64,000 nt of DNA from Bradyrhizobium jicamae (GTDB lineage: Bacteria; Pseudomonadota; Alphaproteobacteria; Rhizobiales; Xanthobacteraceae). Under the pieces are notes generated by a model. It did not search any database. It saw nothing but the letters and a program-made list of their open reading frames with translations, and was not told the DNA's origin. The stretch spans positions 62,001 through 126,000 of the forward strand of contig NZ_JAFCJX010000016.1 of assembly GCF_018130695.1 (NCBI RefSeq), given 5' to 3'. The number at the start of each line of letters is the position of its first letter. The stretch's first letter is position 1. A program made the position numbers and the translations under genes. Shown one piece after another: positions 1-9,494 of this stretch.

Positions 1-1
1 G

Positions 2-859
2 CGCACCGCAATGCTGCTAGGTGCGGTGGTGCCGGAATTGCGCAGCCGCGCGGAGAAGCTCGCGACCGACCTCGGCGAACTGGTCGCACTGCGCAAGACG
101 ATCTCGACCGAGCGCGACGGCCTGGCGCGTGACCGCGACAAGCTGAGGGATGATCAGGTCCGCCTCTCAGCCCTGGTCGACGAACGGCAGCGCCAGCAGA
201 GCGCGGCTGAAAAGGACATGGAGGCGGAAGGCGCCCGCGCGATCGCGCTGTCGAAGCAGGTCGGCGACCTTCAGGGCCTGATCGCCAAGATGGAGCAGGA
301 CCTCAAGAGCGCCGCCAAGGCGGCTGCCACCGCCAATCTGCAGGGGGCACCGGCACCCGTGAACGGCAAGCCGAATCTGGGCGCTTTCAAGGATCCCGCC
401 CGCCTCGCCCCCGCGGTCGCTTTCGCTTCGGCCAAGGGATTGTTCTCCTATCCCGTGAATGGCAGCAAGATTCGCGAATTTGGCGGTTCCGATGGGGCGG
501 GTGGCGTCCAAAAAGGCATCTCTTTGGCCGCGAAACCGGGCGCGCAGGTCACAACCCCGTGTGACGGCTGGGTTGTTTACGCCGGTCCATTCCGCTCCTA
601 TGGTCAACTCTTGATCCTCAATGCCGGGGGCGGGTATCATGTCCTGATCGCCGGGATGGAGCGCATTTCGGTAAACATCGGCCAGTTTGTTCTTACGGGG
701 GAGCCGGTCGCGACGATGGGATCGACATCTCAGGTCGCATCCATTCTGGCGACCAATGCGAGCCAGCCTGTGCTCTATGTCGAGTTCCGTAAGGACGGCA
801 CTCCAATCGATCCAGGCCCATGGTGGGCCACAAATGAAGGCGAAAAGGTTCGCGGATGA
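2..859 (+). CDS. EnvC-like murein hydrolase activator (coiled coil plus LytM domain), 5' partial
   Basis: The frame is open to the left edge of the window, so the N-terminus is missing; the first internal ATG is at 11. Counting from it, residues 10-105 form a charged, heptad-like coiled coil, a linker rich in Ala and Pro follows, and residues about 150-275 form a LytM/M23-type beta domain (Gly-Ile-Ser-Leu-Ala-Ala, then Cys-Asp-Gly-Trp-Val-Val-Tyr-Ala-Gly). The zinc ligands of active M23 enzymes (HxGxD early, HxH late) are not visible, which fits EnvC-type proteins that activate amidases without cutting peptidoglycan. It probably works in the periplasm during cell separation. Its stop overlaps the ctpA start by four bases, so the two are probably co-translated, as in many alphaproteobacteria. 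Confidence 0.85.
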   Translation, partial: RTAMLLGAVVPELRSRAEKLATDLGELVALRKTISTERDGLARDRDKLRDDQVRLSALVDERQRQQSAAEKDMEAEGARAIALSKQVGDLQGLIAKMEQDLKSAAKAAATANLQGAPAPVNGKPNLGAFKDPARLAPAVAFASAKGLFSYPVNGSKIREFGGSDGAGGVQKGISLAAKPGAQVTTPCDGWVVYAGPFRSYGQLLILNAGGGYHVLIAGMERISVNIGQFVLTGEPVATMGSTSQVASILATNASQPVLYVEFRKDGTPIDPGPWWATNEGEKVRG

Positions 860-2223
860 TGCGCAAGACTTCTGTAATCCTCCTCAGCGCCGCTGCCGGC
901 GCGGCACTGACGCTGTTCGTGACCCAGCCCCGCGCGATACTGATGGGTTCGAGCGCGCGTGCGGCGACGTCGGACACCTATCGTCAGCTCAATCTGTTCG
1001 GCGACGTGTTCGAGCGCGTGCGCAGCGACTATGTCGAGAAGCCCGATGATTCCAAGCTCGTGGAGTCCGCGATCTCGGGCATGCTGTCCGGCCTCGATCC
1101 GCATTCGAGCTACATGGATGCCAAGAGCTTCCGCGACATGCAGGTGCAGACCCGCGGCGAGTTCGGCGGCCTCGGCATCGAGGTCACCATGGAAGACGGC
1201 CTGATCAAGGTGGTCTCGCCGATCGACGACACCCCGGCCTCGAAGGCCGGCATCATGGCCAACGACATCATCACCACGCTCGACGACGAGGCCGTGCAGG
1301 GCCTGACCCTGAACCAGGCGGTCGAGAAGATGCGCGGCCCGGTCAACACCAAGATCCGCCTCAAGATCATCCGCAAGGGCCAGGACAATCCGATCGACGT
1401 CACGCTGGTGCGTGACAACATCCGCGTCCGCTCGGTGCGCGCCCGCGTCGAGGCCGATGACATCGCCTATATCCGCATCACCACCTTCAACGAGCAGACC
1501 ACCGAAGGCCTGAAGAAGGAGATCGCCAATCTCTCCGGCCAGATCGGCGACAAGCTGAAGGGCTACATCATCGACCTCCGCAACAATCCGGGCGGCCTGC
1601 TCGAAGAAGCGGTCACGGTGTCCGACGCGTTCCTGGAGCGCGGCGAGATCGTCTCGACCCGAGGCCGCAATGCCGAGGAAACCCAGCGCCGCGCCGCCCA
1701 TGCGGGCGACCTGACCAAGGGCAAGCCGGTCATCGTGCTGATCAACGGCGGCTCGGCTTCGGCCTCCGAAATCGTCGCCGGCGCGCTGCAGGACCACAAG
1801 CGGGCGACGCTGGTCGGCACCCGCTCGTTCGGCAAGGGCTCGGTGCAGACCATCATCCCGCTCGGCTCGGGCAATGGCGCGCTGCGCCTGACCACGGCGC
1901 GCTATTACACGCCGTCGGGCAAATCGATCCAGGCCAAGGGCATCGTGCCCGACATCGAGGTGCTGCAGGACGTGCCGGAAGAGCTCAAGGCGCGCACCGA
2001 CACCAAGGGCGAAGCCTCGCTGCGCGGCCATCTGAAGAACGACGGCGACGAGAAGACCGGCTCGCAGTCCTACGTGCCGCCGGACGCCAAGGACGACAAG
2101 GCGCTCAAGATGGCCGACGACCTGCTACACGGCATCAAGTCGACCTCCAGCGCAACCCCGGCGCCTGCTGCGGCCGGCGACAAGGCCGCGGTCGACAACA
2201 AGCCGGCCAAGGCCGCGAACTAA
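856..2223 (+). CDS. ctpA: C-terminal processing protease, S41 family
   Basis: A periplasmic serine protease of 455 residues that trims or degrades envelope proteins from their C-termini. Residues 1-35 hold an uncleaved or cleavable signal segment. A PDZ domain lies at about 95-180 and the S41 protease core at 190-375. The motif GGSASASEI carries the likely nucleophile Ser302, and RSFGKGSVQ carries the general base Lys327, 25 residues downstream as in Prc. The C-terminal 60 residues are a low-complexity Ala/Pro/Lys tail. The start ATG overlaps the stop of the EnvC-like gene, and a strong terminator follows the stop. Confidence 0.95.
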   Translation: MMRKTSVILLSAAAGAALTLFVTQPRAILMGSSARAATSDTYRQLNLFGDVFERVRSDYVEKPDDSKLVESAISGMLSGLDPHSSYMDAKSFRDMQVQTRGEFGGLGIEVTMEDGLIKVVSPIDDTPASKAGIMANDIITTLDDEAVQGLTLNQAVEKMRGPVNTKIRLKIIRKGQDNPIDVTLVRDNIRVRSVRARVEADDIAYIRITTFNEQTTEGLKKEIANLSGQIGDKLKGYIIDLRNNPGGLLEEAVTVSDAFLERGEIVSTRGRNAEETQRRAAHAGDLTKGKPVIVLINGGSASASEIVAGALQDHKRATLVGTRSFGKGSVQTIIPLGSGNGALRLTTARYYTPSGKSIQAKGIVPDIEVLQDVPEELKARTDTKGEASLRGHLKNDGDEKTGSQSYVPPDAKDDKALKMADDLLHGIKSTSSATPAPAAAGDKAAVDNKPAKAAN

Positions 2224-2260
2224 AGGCTGCGAACTGATCGCCACGACGAGATTGATTGCA

Positions 2261-2287
2261 AAGGGCGGCCCTCGGGCCGCCCTTTTT
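2261..2287 (+). terminator. Rho-independent terminator after ctpA
   Basis: A perfect 9-bp stem (GGGCGGCCC / GGGCCGCCC) with a two-base loop is followed by five T residues. It lies 40 bases after the ctpA stop and separates the envC-ctpA pair from the deacetylase gene. Confidence 0.85.
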
Positions 2288-2396
2288 GCTTGGGGTATCA
2301 GCCCCCGAAGGCCCGACCGTGCTTTGACGGAGCCCATCTCGGGCGCGGGAACATGCCGCGCCGTGGTATCTTCGCGCAGCTGATTCGGGGAGGTTC

Positions 2397-3620
2397 ATGG
2401 CAGAGGCGGCTGACGAACTGAGCACGCCGCTCGGGCAGAAGACGGTAAGCAGGAAGCGCCGGTTTCGCCTGCCCTTCACGGCGATGCAGGCGCTTGCCGT
2501 GCTGCTCGGCCTCGTCCTGGTTGCCTTCGCCGGCGTCGCCTTGTTCAACGACAATCCGCTCGGCGGCGAACCGATCGCCCGCATCGCGCTCCGCAAGACC
2601 CCGCCCGCGGTCGACGACAAGCATGCGCCGGCCCCCGCCGCCGCATCCGGCCATAGCGAGCCGGTCGTCAAGGCTGCGCCCAAGCAGGCGCCGGCAGGCG
2701 ATACCAAGACCGTCACCATGATCGATGGCTCGACCGGCAAGCGCCAGGACGTCGTGATCGGCGCCGGCGATCCCAGCGACAAGGCCGGCGGCGATGCACC
2801 GGCCCCCACCATGGCGATGGCCGGCGTCGATCCGCGCCTCTTGGAAAAATCCCGCTACGGCATGATCCCCGTAGTCGCCGACGGCCTGAAGCCCTTCACG
2901 ATCTATGCGGCCGAGGCCGACCGCGCCAAGGCCGCCAGGATGCCGGTGGTTGCGATCGTGGTCACCGGCCTCGGCGTCGGCGCGGCCAAGACCACCGACG
3001 CCATCATGAAGCTGCCGCCGGCGGTGACGCTGGCCTTCACGCCCTATGGCGCCGACCCGACCAAGCTTGCCGAACGCGCCCGCACGCAGCGCCACGAGAT
3101 ATTGCTGCAGATCCCGATGGAGCCGTTCGACTATCCCGACAATGATCCGGGCCCACAGACGCTGCTGACGACGTTGAATTCCGAGCAGAATCTCGACCGC
3201 TTCTTCTGGCACCTCAGCCGGTTCCAGGGCTATGCGGGGATCGCCAATTTCATGGGGGCCCGCTTCGTCGCAACCGATCCGGTGATGCAGCCGATCGTCC
3301 GCGAGGCCGCCAAGCGCGGGCTCGGCTATTTCGACGACGGTTCCACCCCGCGCAGCGTGGCCTCGTCGCTGGCCGCCGGCCAGGCGATGCCGTTCGCCAA
3401 GGCCGACTTTGCCATCGATTCGGTGCCGACCTCGGCGGAAATCGACCGCGCGCTGGCCAAACTGGAGACGCTGGCGAAGGAACGCGGGACCGCAGTCGGC
3501 GTCGCCTCGGCACTGCCGGTGTCGATCGAGCGGCTAAGCGCCTGGGTCAGGACGCTGGACGCCAAAGGCATCATGCTTGCGCCATTGACAACGGCGATGC
3601 TGAAACCAAAATCAGGCTAG
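2397..3620 (+). CDS. Divergent polysaccharide deacetylase family protein (YibQ/DUF610 type)
   Basis: A 407-residue protein with one N-terminal membrane segment at about residues 28-50, an Ala/Pro-rich linker to about 130, and a C-terminal NodB-like fold at about 180-400. Family-typical pieces are the TLAFTPYGADP strand and LLQIPMEPFDYPDNDPGP. Members of this group are divergent deacetylases that frequently follow envC-ctpA; whether they deacetylate anything is unproven. The start is supported by a GGGGAGG Shine-Dalgarno sequence five bases upstream of the ATG. It is probably anchored in the inner membrane facing the periplasm, and its position suggests a cell-wall role. Confidence 0.85.
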   Translation: MAEAADELSTPLGQKTVSRKRRFRLPFTAMQALAVLLGLVLVAFAGVALFNDNPLGGEPIARIALRKTPPAVDDKHAPAPAAASGHSEPVVKAAPKQAPAGDTKTVTMIDGSTGKRQDVVIGAGDPSDKAGGDAPAPTMAMAGVDPRLLEKSRYGMIPVVADGLKPFTIYAAEADRAKAARMPVVAIVVTGLGVGAAKTTDAIMKLPPAVTLAFTPYGADPTKLAERARTQRHEILLQIPMEPFDYPDNDPGPQTLLTTLNSEQNLDRFFWHLSRFQGYAGIANFMGARFVATDPVMQPIVREAAKRGLGYFDDGSTPRSVASSLAAGQAMPFAKADFAIDSVPTSAEIDRALAKLETLAKERGTAVGVASALPVSIERLSAWVRTLDAKGIMLAPLTTAMLKPKSG

Positions 3621-3687
3621 AGATATCAATCTGTTGGTCCGGCATGCCGGGTTGGACGGTTCAGGGAGTGGGTGAGGTATCGACGGA

Positions 3688-4191
3688 ATGGCGCGTTACG
3701 AGGACCTGCCCTACCGGACCTGCGTCGGCATCATGCTGCTGAATGCGGCCGGACTGGTCTTCATCGGGCGACGTGCCGGCGGCGTCGAGCATGTCGACGA
3801 CAGCCATGTCTGGCAGATGCCGCAGGGCGGCGTCGATCCCGGTGAAGACACCTATCAGGCCGCCAAGCGCGAGCTCTACGAGGAGACCAGCGTCAAATCG
3901 GTCGAGAAGCTCGCCGAGGTCGATGACTGGCTGATCTACGACATTCCCCGCACCGTCGCCGGTCGCGCCTGGAAGGGCCGCTATCGCGGCCAGCGCCAGA
4001 AATGGTTCGCGCTGCGCTTCACCGGTAAGGACAATGAGATCAACGTCGCCAATCCCGGCGGCGGCCACAAGGCCGAGTTCATCACCTGGCGCTGGGAGCC
4101 GATGAAGAATCTTCCGCAGCTGATCGTGCCGTTCAAGCGGCCGGTCTATGAGCGCGTGGTGCAGGAATTCGCCACGCTCGCCGCCAAGTAA
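3688..4191 (+). CDS. rppH: RNA pyrophosphohydrolase (Nudix), first of two tandem copies
   Basis: A 167-residue Nudix hydrolase. The Nudix box runs from GGVDPGED to RELYEETSV (about residues 47-70), with all the acidic residues needed for metal binding. The RGQRQKWFALRFTG segment is typical of RppH/NudH (called IalA in Bartonella), which removes pyrophosphate from the 5' ends of transcripts and so starts RNA decay, or hydrolyses dinucleoside polyphosphates. The next gene encodes a clear paralogue only 18 bases downstream. Sequence alone does not show which copy is the main RppH. Confidence 0.9.
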   Translation: MARYEDLPYRTCVGIMLLNAAGLVFIGRRAGGVEHVDDSHVWQMPQGGVDPGEDTYQAAKRELYEETSVKSVEKLAEVDDWLIYDIPRTVAGRAWKGRYRGQRQKWFALRFTGKDNEINVANPGGGHKAEFITWRWEPMKNLPQLIVPFKRPVYERVVQEFATLAAK

Positions 4192-4209
4192 CGCCCACCG
4201 CGTAAACCA

Positions 4210-4707
4210 ATGTCAGACAAACCCTATCGCCCCAATGTGGGGATCGCGCTGTTCAACGCCGACGGCCGTGTGCTGATCGGCCACCGCTTCAAGGATGACG
4301 GGCCGGAGATCGTGCTGCCCGGTCTCGACTGGCAGATGCCACAAGGTGGCATCGATGAGGGCGAGGATCCGCGGCAGGCGGTGATGCGCGAACTCTGGGA
4401 AGAGACCGGCGCGGTCAACGCGGCCTATCTCACCGAGACCGACTGGATGACATACGAATTCCCGACCTATGACGGGCCGGCCTCGCATCGGCTGGCGAAA
4501 TTCCGCGGCCAGCGTCAAAAGTGGTTCGCGCTGCGCTTCACAGGCCGTGACGCGGAGATCGATCCGCTGACGCCGCGCAACGGCCAGCCGGCGGAATTCG
4601 ACCAATGGCGCTGGGAGAAGCTCGACCGCGTCGCCGATCTCGTGGTGCCCTTCCGCCGCGAGGTGTATCGCAGCGTCGCCAAACGCTTTGCGGAGTTCGC
4701 GCGCTAA
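4210..4707 (+). CDS. rppH: RNA pyrophosphohydrolase (Nudix), second tandem copy
   Basis: A 165-residue paralogue of the preceding gene, with an intact Nudix box (GGIDEGED to RELWEETGA) and the same RGQRQKWFALRFTGRD segment. It differs mainly in the N-terminal 45 residues, which carry an extra loop (DDGPEIVLPGLD), and in the loop before the RGQRQK strand. Both copies look catalytically competent. The gene sits 18 bases behind the first and shares its last four bases with the convergent AraC-type gene. The pair probably arose by gene duplication and may have split substrates. Confidence 0.88.
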   Translation: MSDKPYRPNVGIALFNADGRVLIGHRFKDDGPEIVLPGLDWQMPQGGIDEGEDPRQAVMRELWEETGAVNAAYLTETDWMTYEFPTYDGPASHRLAKFRGQRQKWFALRFTGRDAEIDPLTPRNGQPAEFDQWRWEKLDRVADLVVPFRREVYRSVAKRFAEFAR

Positions 4708-5660
4708 CTCATCGTCGAAGCAGCCCGTGCATCGCCGGGCGTCATGCCATAGGTGGCGCGGAACACGCGGTAGAACGTCGCGATACTGTCGAAGCCGCAG
4801 GCAAAGGCGATATCGTCGATGCCGCGCGCCGGCGCACCTTCCAATAAGCGCCGCGCCCGCTGCAACCGGACGACTGTCAGCGTTCGGGCAAAGGACACCC
4901 CGGTCGGCTCGAACAGCACATGCAGTTGCCGGAGTGAAATGCCGAGCTCGGTCGCGACCGCCGCTGGCGTCAGATCCGGCAGATGCAGGTCACGTCCGAC
5001 GATCTCACGCGCGGCGTGAAGCAGCCCGGCGCGAAGCGCTGCGCGGATATCATGCTGCCGCGGGCGCAGCCGTCCGCGCGCAAGCAGGGCCAGCCGCACC
5101 ATGTGATCGATGTCGTCGGCGAACTCCGCGGCCTGCGCCGGCGCTCGCGCCATTGAGCGAAACATGGCGCCGACGAGCCGCGTCAGGCCGGCATCGCGCT
5201 GCAGCGCCGCCGGCACGATGTCGTCGGCGCGCGCGCCGAGCAGCAGATCGGGTCGCACGGGAATCTTCAGGCTGAAGAAGTGAAACCCGTCCGAGCGCTC
5301 CGGGACCGATGCGAACGGCAGGTTCGAATGGCCGAAGCAGAGATCGCCTTCGAAGACGAACTGGGTACGGTCGCGGCCGGTGTTGAGATGGCCGGGTCCA
5401 CGCACCTGCCACGACAGATGCAGGCTGTCACTGCCGACGCGCGCGATGTCGCTCATGGTGCGGCCGACCCGGTAGGAAGTGGCCTTCATCTCGGCGAACA
5501 CGGCATCACCGATCGGCGTCGCGGAGAAACGGCCCTCGAAATCGGCGCGCCTCTCGCGCTCCAGCTCGATGGTGACACCGAACAGGTTCTTGCCGCGGAC
5601 CTCGCACCAATGGTCGAATCGGTCTTGCGGGCGGAGATTGTCGGTCGAGAAGGTCAGCAC
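4704..5660 (-). CDS. AraC family transcriptional regulator
   Basis: A 318-residue regulator. The N-terminal 190 residues resemble the AraC-binding-like-2 type sensor domain (start MLTFSTDNLRPQDRFDHWCEVRG). The C-terminal 100 residues hold two helix-turn-helix motifs: AAVATELGISLRQLHVLFEPTG, then DDIAFACGFDSIATFYRVFRATYGMTPGDAR. It probably activates nearby or distant genes in response to a small molecule, which cannot be named. It overlaps the end of the second rppH by four bases (convergent), and its start is 18 bases downstream of the cyclase stop, so it may be the second gene of a cyclase-regulator operon. Confidence 0.9.
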   Translation of the reverse strand: MLTFSTDNLRPQDRFDHWCEVRGKNLFGVTIELERERRADFEGRFSATPIGDAVFAEMKATSYRVGRTMSDIARVGSDSLHLSWQVRGPGHLNTGRDRTQFVFEGDLCFGHSNLPFASVPERSDGFHFFSLKIPVRPDLLLGARADDIVPAALQRDAGLTRLVGAMFRSMARAPAQAAEFADDIDHMVRLALLARGRLRPRQHDIRAALRAGLLHAAREIVGRDLHLPDLTPAAVATELGISLRQLHVLFEPTGVSFARTLTVVRLQRARRLLEGAPARGIDDIAFACGFDSIATFYRVFRATYGMTPGDARAASTMS

Positions 5661-5678
5661 GGCGTCGTGTCTTGTTGG

Positions 5679-7355
5679 CTAGTGTGGTCCGACTGCGAAT
5701 GGCCCAATTGCAATCACATGGCAATCGCTGTCACGCTTGGCGCATTCGGCGAGCGCCGCGTTGACCGCCGTCTGCTCGTTGGCGGTCTTCAGTCCAAGCC
5801 CCGGGCGGCCCTGGGTGCCGACGGCCACGGCGTTCCAGCCGGACGATGCGTCGGCCAGCTTTTGCGCGACATCGTTCCGCTCATTCGGCGTGATCACCGC
5901 GCTGTCGGCCGGCTTGAAGAAGCCGATCGCATGCAACGTGGTCGGAATCGGCACCACGAACACATCGTCGACCGCGACGATCATGCAGGGCACGCCGACA
6001 AGGGCACCGCAGCTCTGCAGGCTGCGGCGTGATCCTTCCTCGAGGCTTTCCATGGCGGTGTTGAAGAAAAACTGACCGCCTGGCGCGAGCGCGATCGTTC
6101 GCGTCTTCCTGCCCGACACAAAATTGGCTTCGAGACGATTCTTTCCGGGGTCACGCACCAGGGGCAGGTCCTTGGTCGCGTACGGCTTCTCGACCAGCGG
6201 ATCGCGTTTGACCCAGGGCTGCGGCGGCAGCGGCGGCTGACCATGGCCATAGACCACGGTGTTGCCGACCGCATAGAGCTCGCATTTGCGCGGCGCATTG
6301 GCCGCGTCGGCGCGCTTCTGGCACTGCTCGAGCGCGGCCGTTTTCGCTGCATCCTCGTTGGCCTGCCCCATGACCCAGCCGGTGAAGCCGTTGATGTTGA
6401 TCGCGAACGCCTTCGCGTCGCCGCCGGTGACATAGTCTGTGCCGAGCGCGCCGCGATTGCGGTCGCTGATGAAGGGCACGTTGTCGGCCACGAATTTCTC
6501 GCCCGAGGCAATCGCCGGCGGCCCTGGCGGAGGTGGTGGCGGCGGCGGAGCGACCGCAGCGATCGTCGGCACAGGCGTCGGCGTTGACGCAGCAGCTGGC
6601 GCTGGCGAGGCGACCGGCGTGGCTGATGGTGACATCGCGGCAACCGGAGTCGGCGCGCGGCTCACCACGGCCGCCGGCTGCGAGGCCGCGTTCTCCAGCT
6701 TGGTGTAATACAGGAAGCCGCCGACGCCGATCGCGGTCAGCAGCACCAGCGTCGCTGCGGCCGGCCACATCCAGCTCGGCGTGCCCGCGGCCGCGGGCTT
6801 GGCCGGCTTCTTCACCTGCGGGATCGCGTAGGTGCCGTCCTCGCGCCGCATCGCCACCATATAGGCGTGCACAGGCGTCGGGATGTTCTTCACTTCCTGC
6901 GCGCCGATGTCGGCGAACTGCACCGACAATTTGTTGGCGACCTGCTCGTGCACCGCGCGCGAGACGCAGATGCCGCCGACCTCGGCGAGGCCTTCGAGGC
7001 GCGCAGCAATGTTGACGCCATCGCCGAGGAGATCGCCATCACGCTCGACGACGTCACCGATGGTGATGCCGATGCGGAACGCCATCTGCCGGCTCGGCGG
7101 ATAGGCCATGTTGCGCGTGCGCAAGCTCTCCTGGATGTCGATCGCGCAGCGCACGGCTTCCACCGCGCTCGGGAATTCGGCCAGCACTGCATCGCCGGCG
7201 GTGTTGAAGATGCGGCCGCCGCCCTTGGCGATGAAATCGTCGGTAACCTGCCGATACGAGGCGAGGCGCCGCAGCGTCTCCTCTTCGTCCTCGGCGACCA
7301 ATCGGCTGTAGCCGGCAATATCGGCCGCGAAAATCGCCGCGATCTTGCGTTTCAT
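5679..7355 (-). CDS. Class III adenylate/guanylate cyclase with transmembrane anchor and repeated C-terminal domain
   Basis: I chose the ATG at 7355 because the class III cyclase fold begins there (MKRKIAAIFAADIAGYSRL); an in-frame upstream ATG at 7436 lies in sequence that looks non-coding. The protein has 558 residues. The catalytic domain (1-170) keeps both metal aspartates (Asp12, Asp55) and the transition-state pair Asn115/Arg119 in GDGVNIAARLEG, so it should make cyclic nucleotide. A Pro/Ala linker, one membrane helix (about 196-218) and a Pro-rich stretch follow. The C-terminal 250 residues, probably periplasmic, hold three loosely repeated units, each with a conserved Cys pair and a hydrophobic strand (A-L-x-x-C ... 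C-x-x-x-A-V/I). The ligand of this region is unknown. Confidence 0.87.
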   Translation of the reverse strand: MKRKIAAIFAADIAGYSRLVAEDEEETLRRLASYRQVTDDFIAKGGGRIFNTAGDAVLAEFPSAVEAVRCAIDIQESLRTRNMAYPPSRQMAFRIGITIGDVVERDGDLLGDGVNIAARLEGLAEVGGICVSRAVHEQVANKLSVQFADIGAQEVKNIPTPVHAYMVAMRREDGTYAIPQVKKPAKPAAAGTPSWMWPAAATLVLLTAIGVGGFLYYTKLENAASQPAAVVSRAPTPVAAMSPSATPVASPAPAAASTPTPVPTIAAVAPPPPPPPPGPPAIASGEKFVADNVPFISDRNRGALGTDYVTGGDAKAFAININGFTGWVMGQANEDAAKTAALEQCQKRADAANAPRKCELYAVGNTVVYGHGQPPLPPQPWVKRDPLVEKPYATKDLPLVRDPGKNRLEANFVSGRKTRTIALAPGGQFFFNTAMESLEEGSRRSLQSCGALVGVPCMIVAVDDVFVVPIPTTLHAIGFFKPADSAVITPNERNDVAQKLADASSGWNAVAVGTQGRPGLGLKTANEQTAVNAALAECAKRDSDCHVIAIGPFAVGPH

Positions 7356-7420
7356 CAATGCCAGCCCCGAACCACAATCAGCCGCGGGCAGAATGCCGCC
7401 AGAAGTTCCCCGGCGCAACA

Positions 7421-7452
7421 AATAAGCGCCCGCCACGGTGTGGCGAGCGCTG
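7421..7452 (-). terminator. Probable terminator of the atp operon
   Basis: On the minus strand a 10-bp stem with one G-T pair (GCGCTCGCCA / TGGCGGGCGC) is followed by TTATTTGTTG. It lies about 50 bases after the atpC stop and before the cyclase start. The T-run is interrupted, so it may be inefficient. Confidence 0.55.
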
Positions 7453-7499
7453 AAATTGTTCAGGTTTTCGTGCGCTGAATCAGAAGCCCTGGGGCAGCC

Positions 7500-7907
7500 T
7501 TAGTGCATCGCCGTGGTGTTGAGCTCGTGCTGGATGCTCTTGAAGTGATCGAGCCGCTCGATGGCGTGGTCGAGTTCGGAGCCTTCCTTCTCGGCGAGCT
7601 TTTCCTGCATCTCATTGATGGTCTCGGCGAACTGCGCGCGATCGATATCGGCGAGCGCGGTCGCGACGTCGGCGAGCACGGTGAGGCCCTTGTCCGACAC
7701 TTCGGCAAGACCGCCGAGCACGATGACCTTCTCGCGCTTGCCGGCCGCGGTGATGGTCAGGATGCCCGGGCGAACCGCGGCGACGACCGGGGCGTGACCG
7801 GCGAGCACGCCGAAATCACCCTCCACGCCGGGAACGTCGACCTGATCGACCTCGCCGGAGAAGGCGAGCTTTTCGGGAGAGACGAGATCGAAGTGGAAGG
7901 TGGCCAT
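7500..7907 (-). CDS. atpC: F1 ATP synthase epsilon subunit
   Basis: A 135-residue subunit of the central stalk of F1, which couples rotation and inhibits ATP hydrolysis. It begins ATFHFDLVSPEKLAFSG, the typical N-terminal beta-sandwich (residues 1-85, including GVEGDFGVLAGHAPVV), followed by a short helical hairpin. It is the last gene of the atpHAGDC operon. An inverted repeat of about 90 bases separates it from atpD. Confidence 0.96.
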   Translation of the reverse strand: MATFHFDLVSPEKLAFSGEVDQVDVPGVEGDFGVLAGHAPVVAAVRPGILTITAAGKREKVIVLGGLAEVSDKGLTVLADVATALADIDRAQFAETINEMQEKLAEKEGSELDHAIERLDHFKSIQHELNTTAMH

Positions 7908-7930
7908 GGATAACCTGCGAGTAGCGAATT

Positions 7931-7997
7931 GCGAATGGCGAGTAGGGAAGAAAGGAAGTGGCGGCTATCTATTCGCCACTCCCTATTCGCTATTCGC
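7931..7997. repeat. Imperfect inverted repeat between atpD and atpC
   Basis: The left arm GCGAATGGCGAGTAGGGA (7931-7948) and the right arm TCCCTATTCGCTATTCGC (7980-7997) pair over 18 positions with two mismatches; both arms contain runs of the ATTCGC unit. It looks like one of the short intergenic palindromes common in Bradyrhizobium. In the atp transcript it would form a long hairpin just upstream of atpC. Confidence 0.7.
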
Positions 7998-8000
7998 CTC

Positions 8001-9440
<1,440 letters not shown>

Positions 9441-9494
9441 GATTAGCTCTCCTTCGAAATTCTTGACTTGAACGACCGTCGTTTGATTCGTGCG

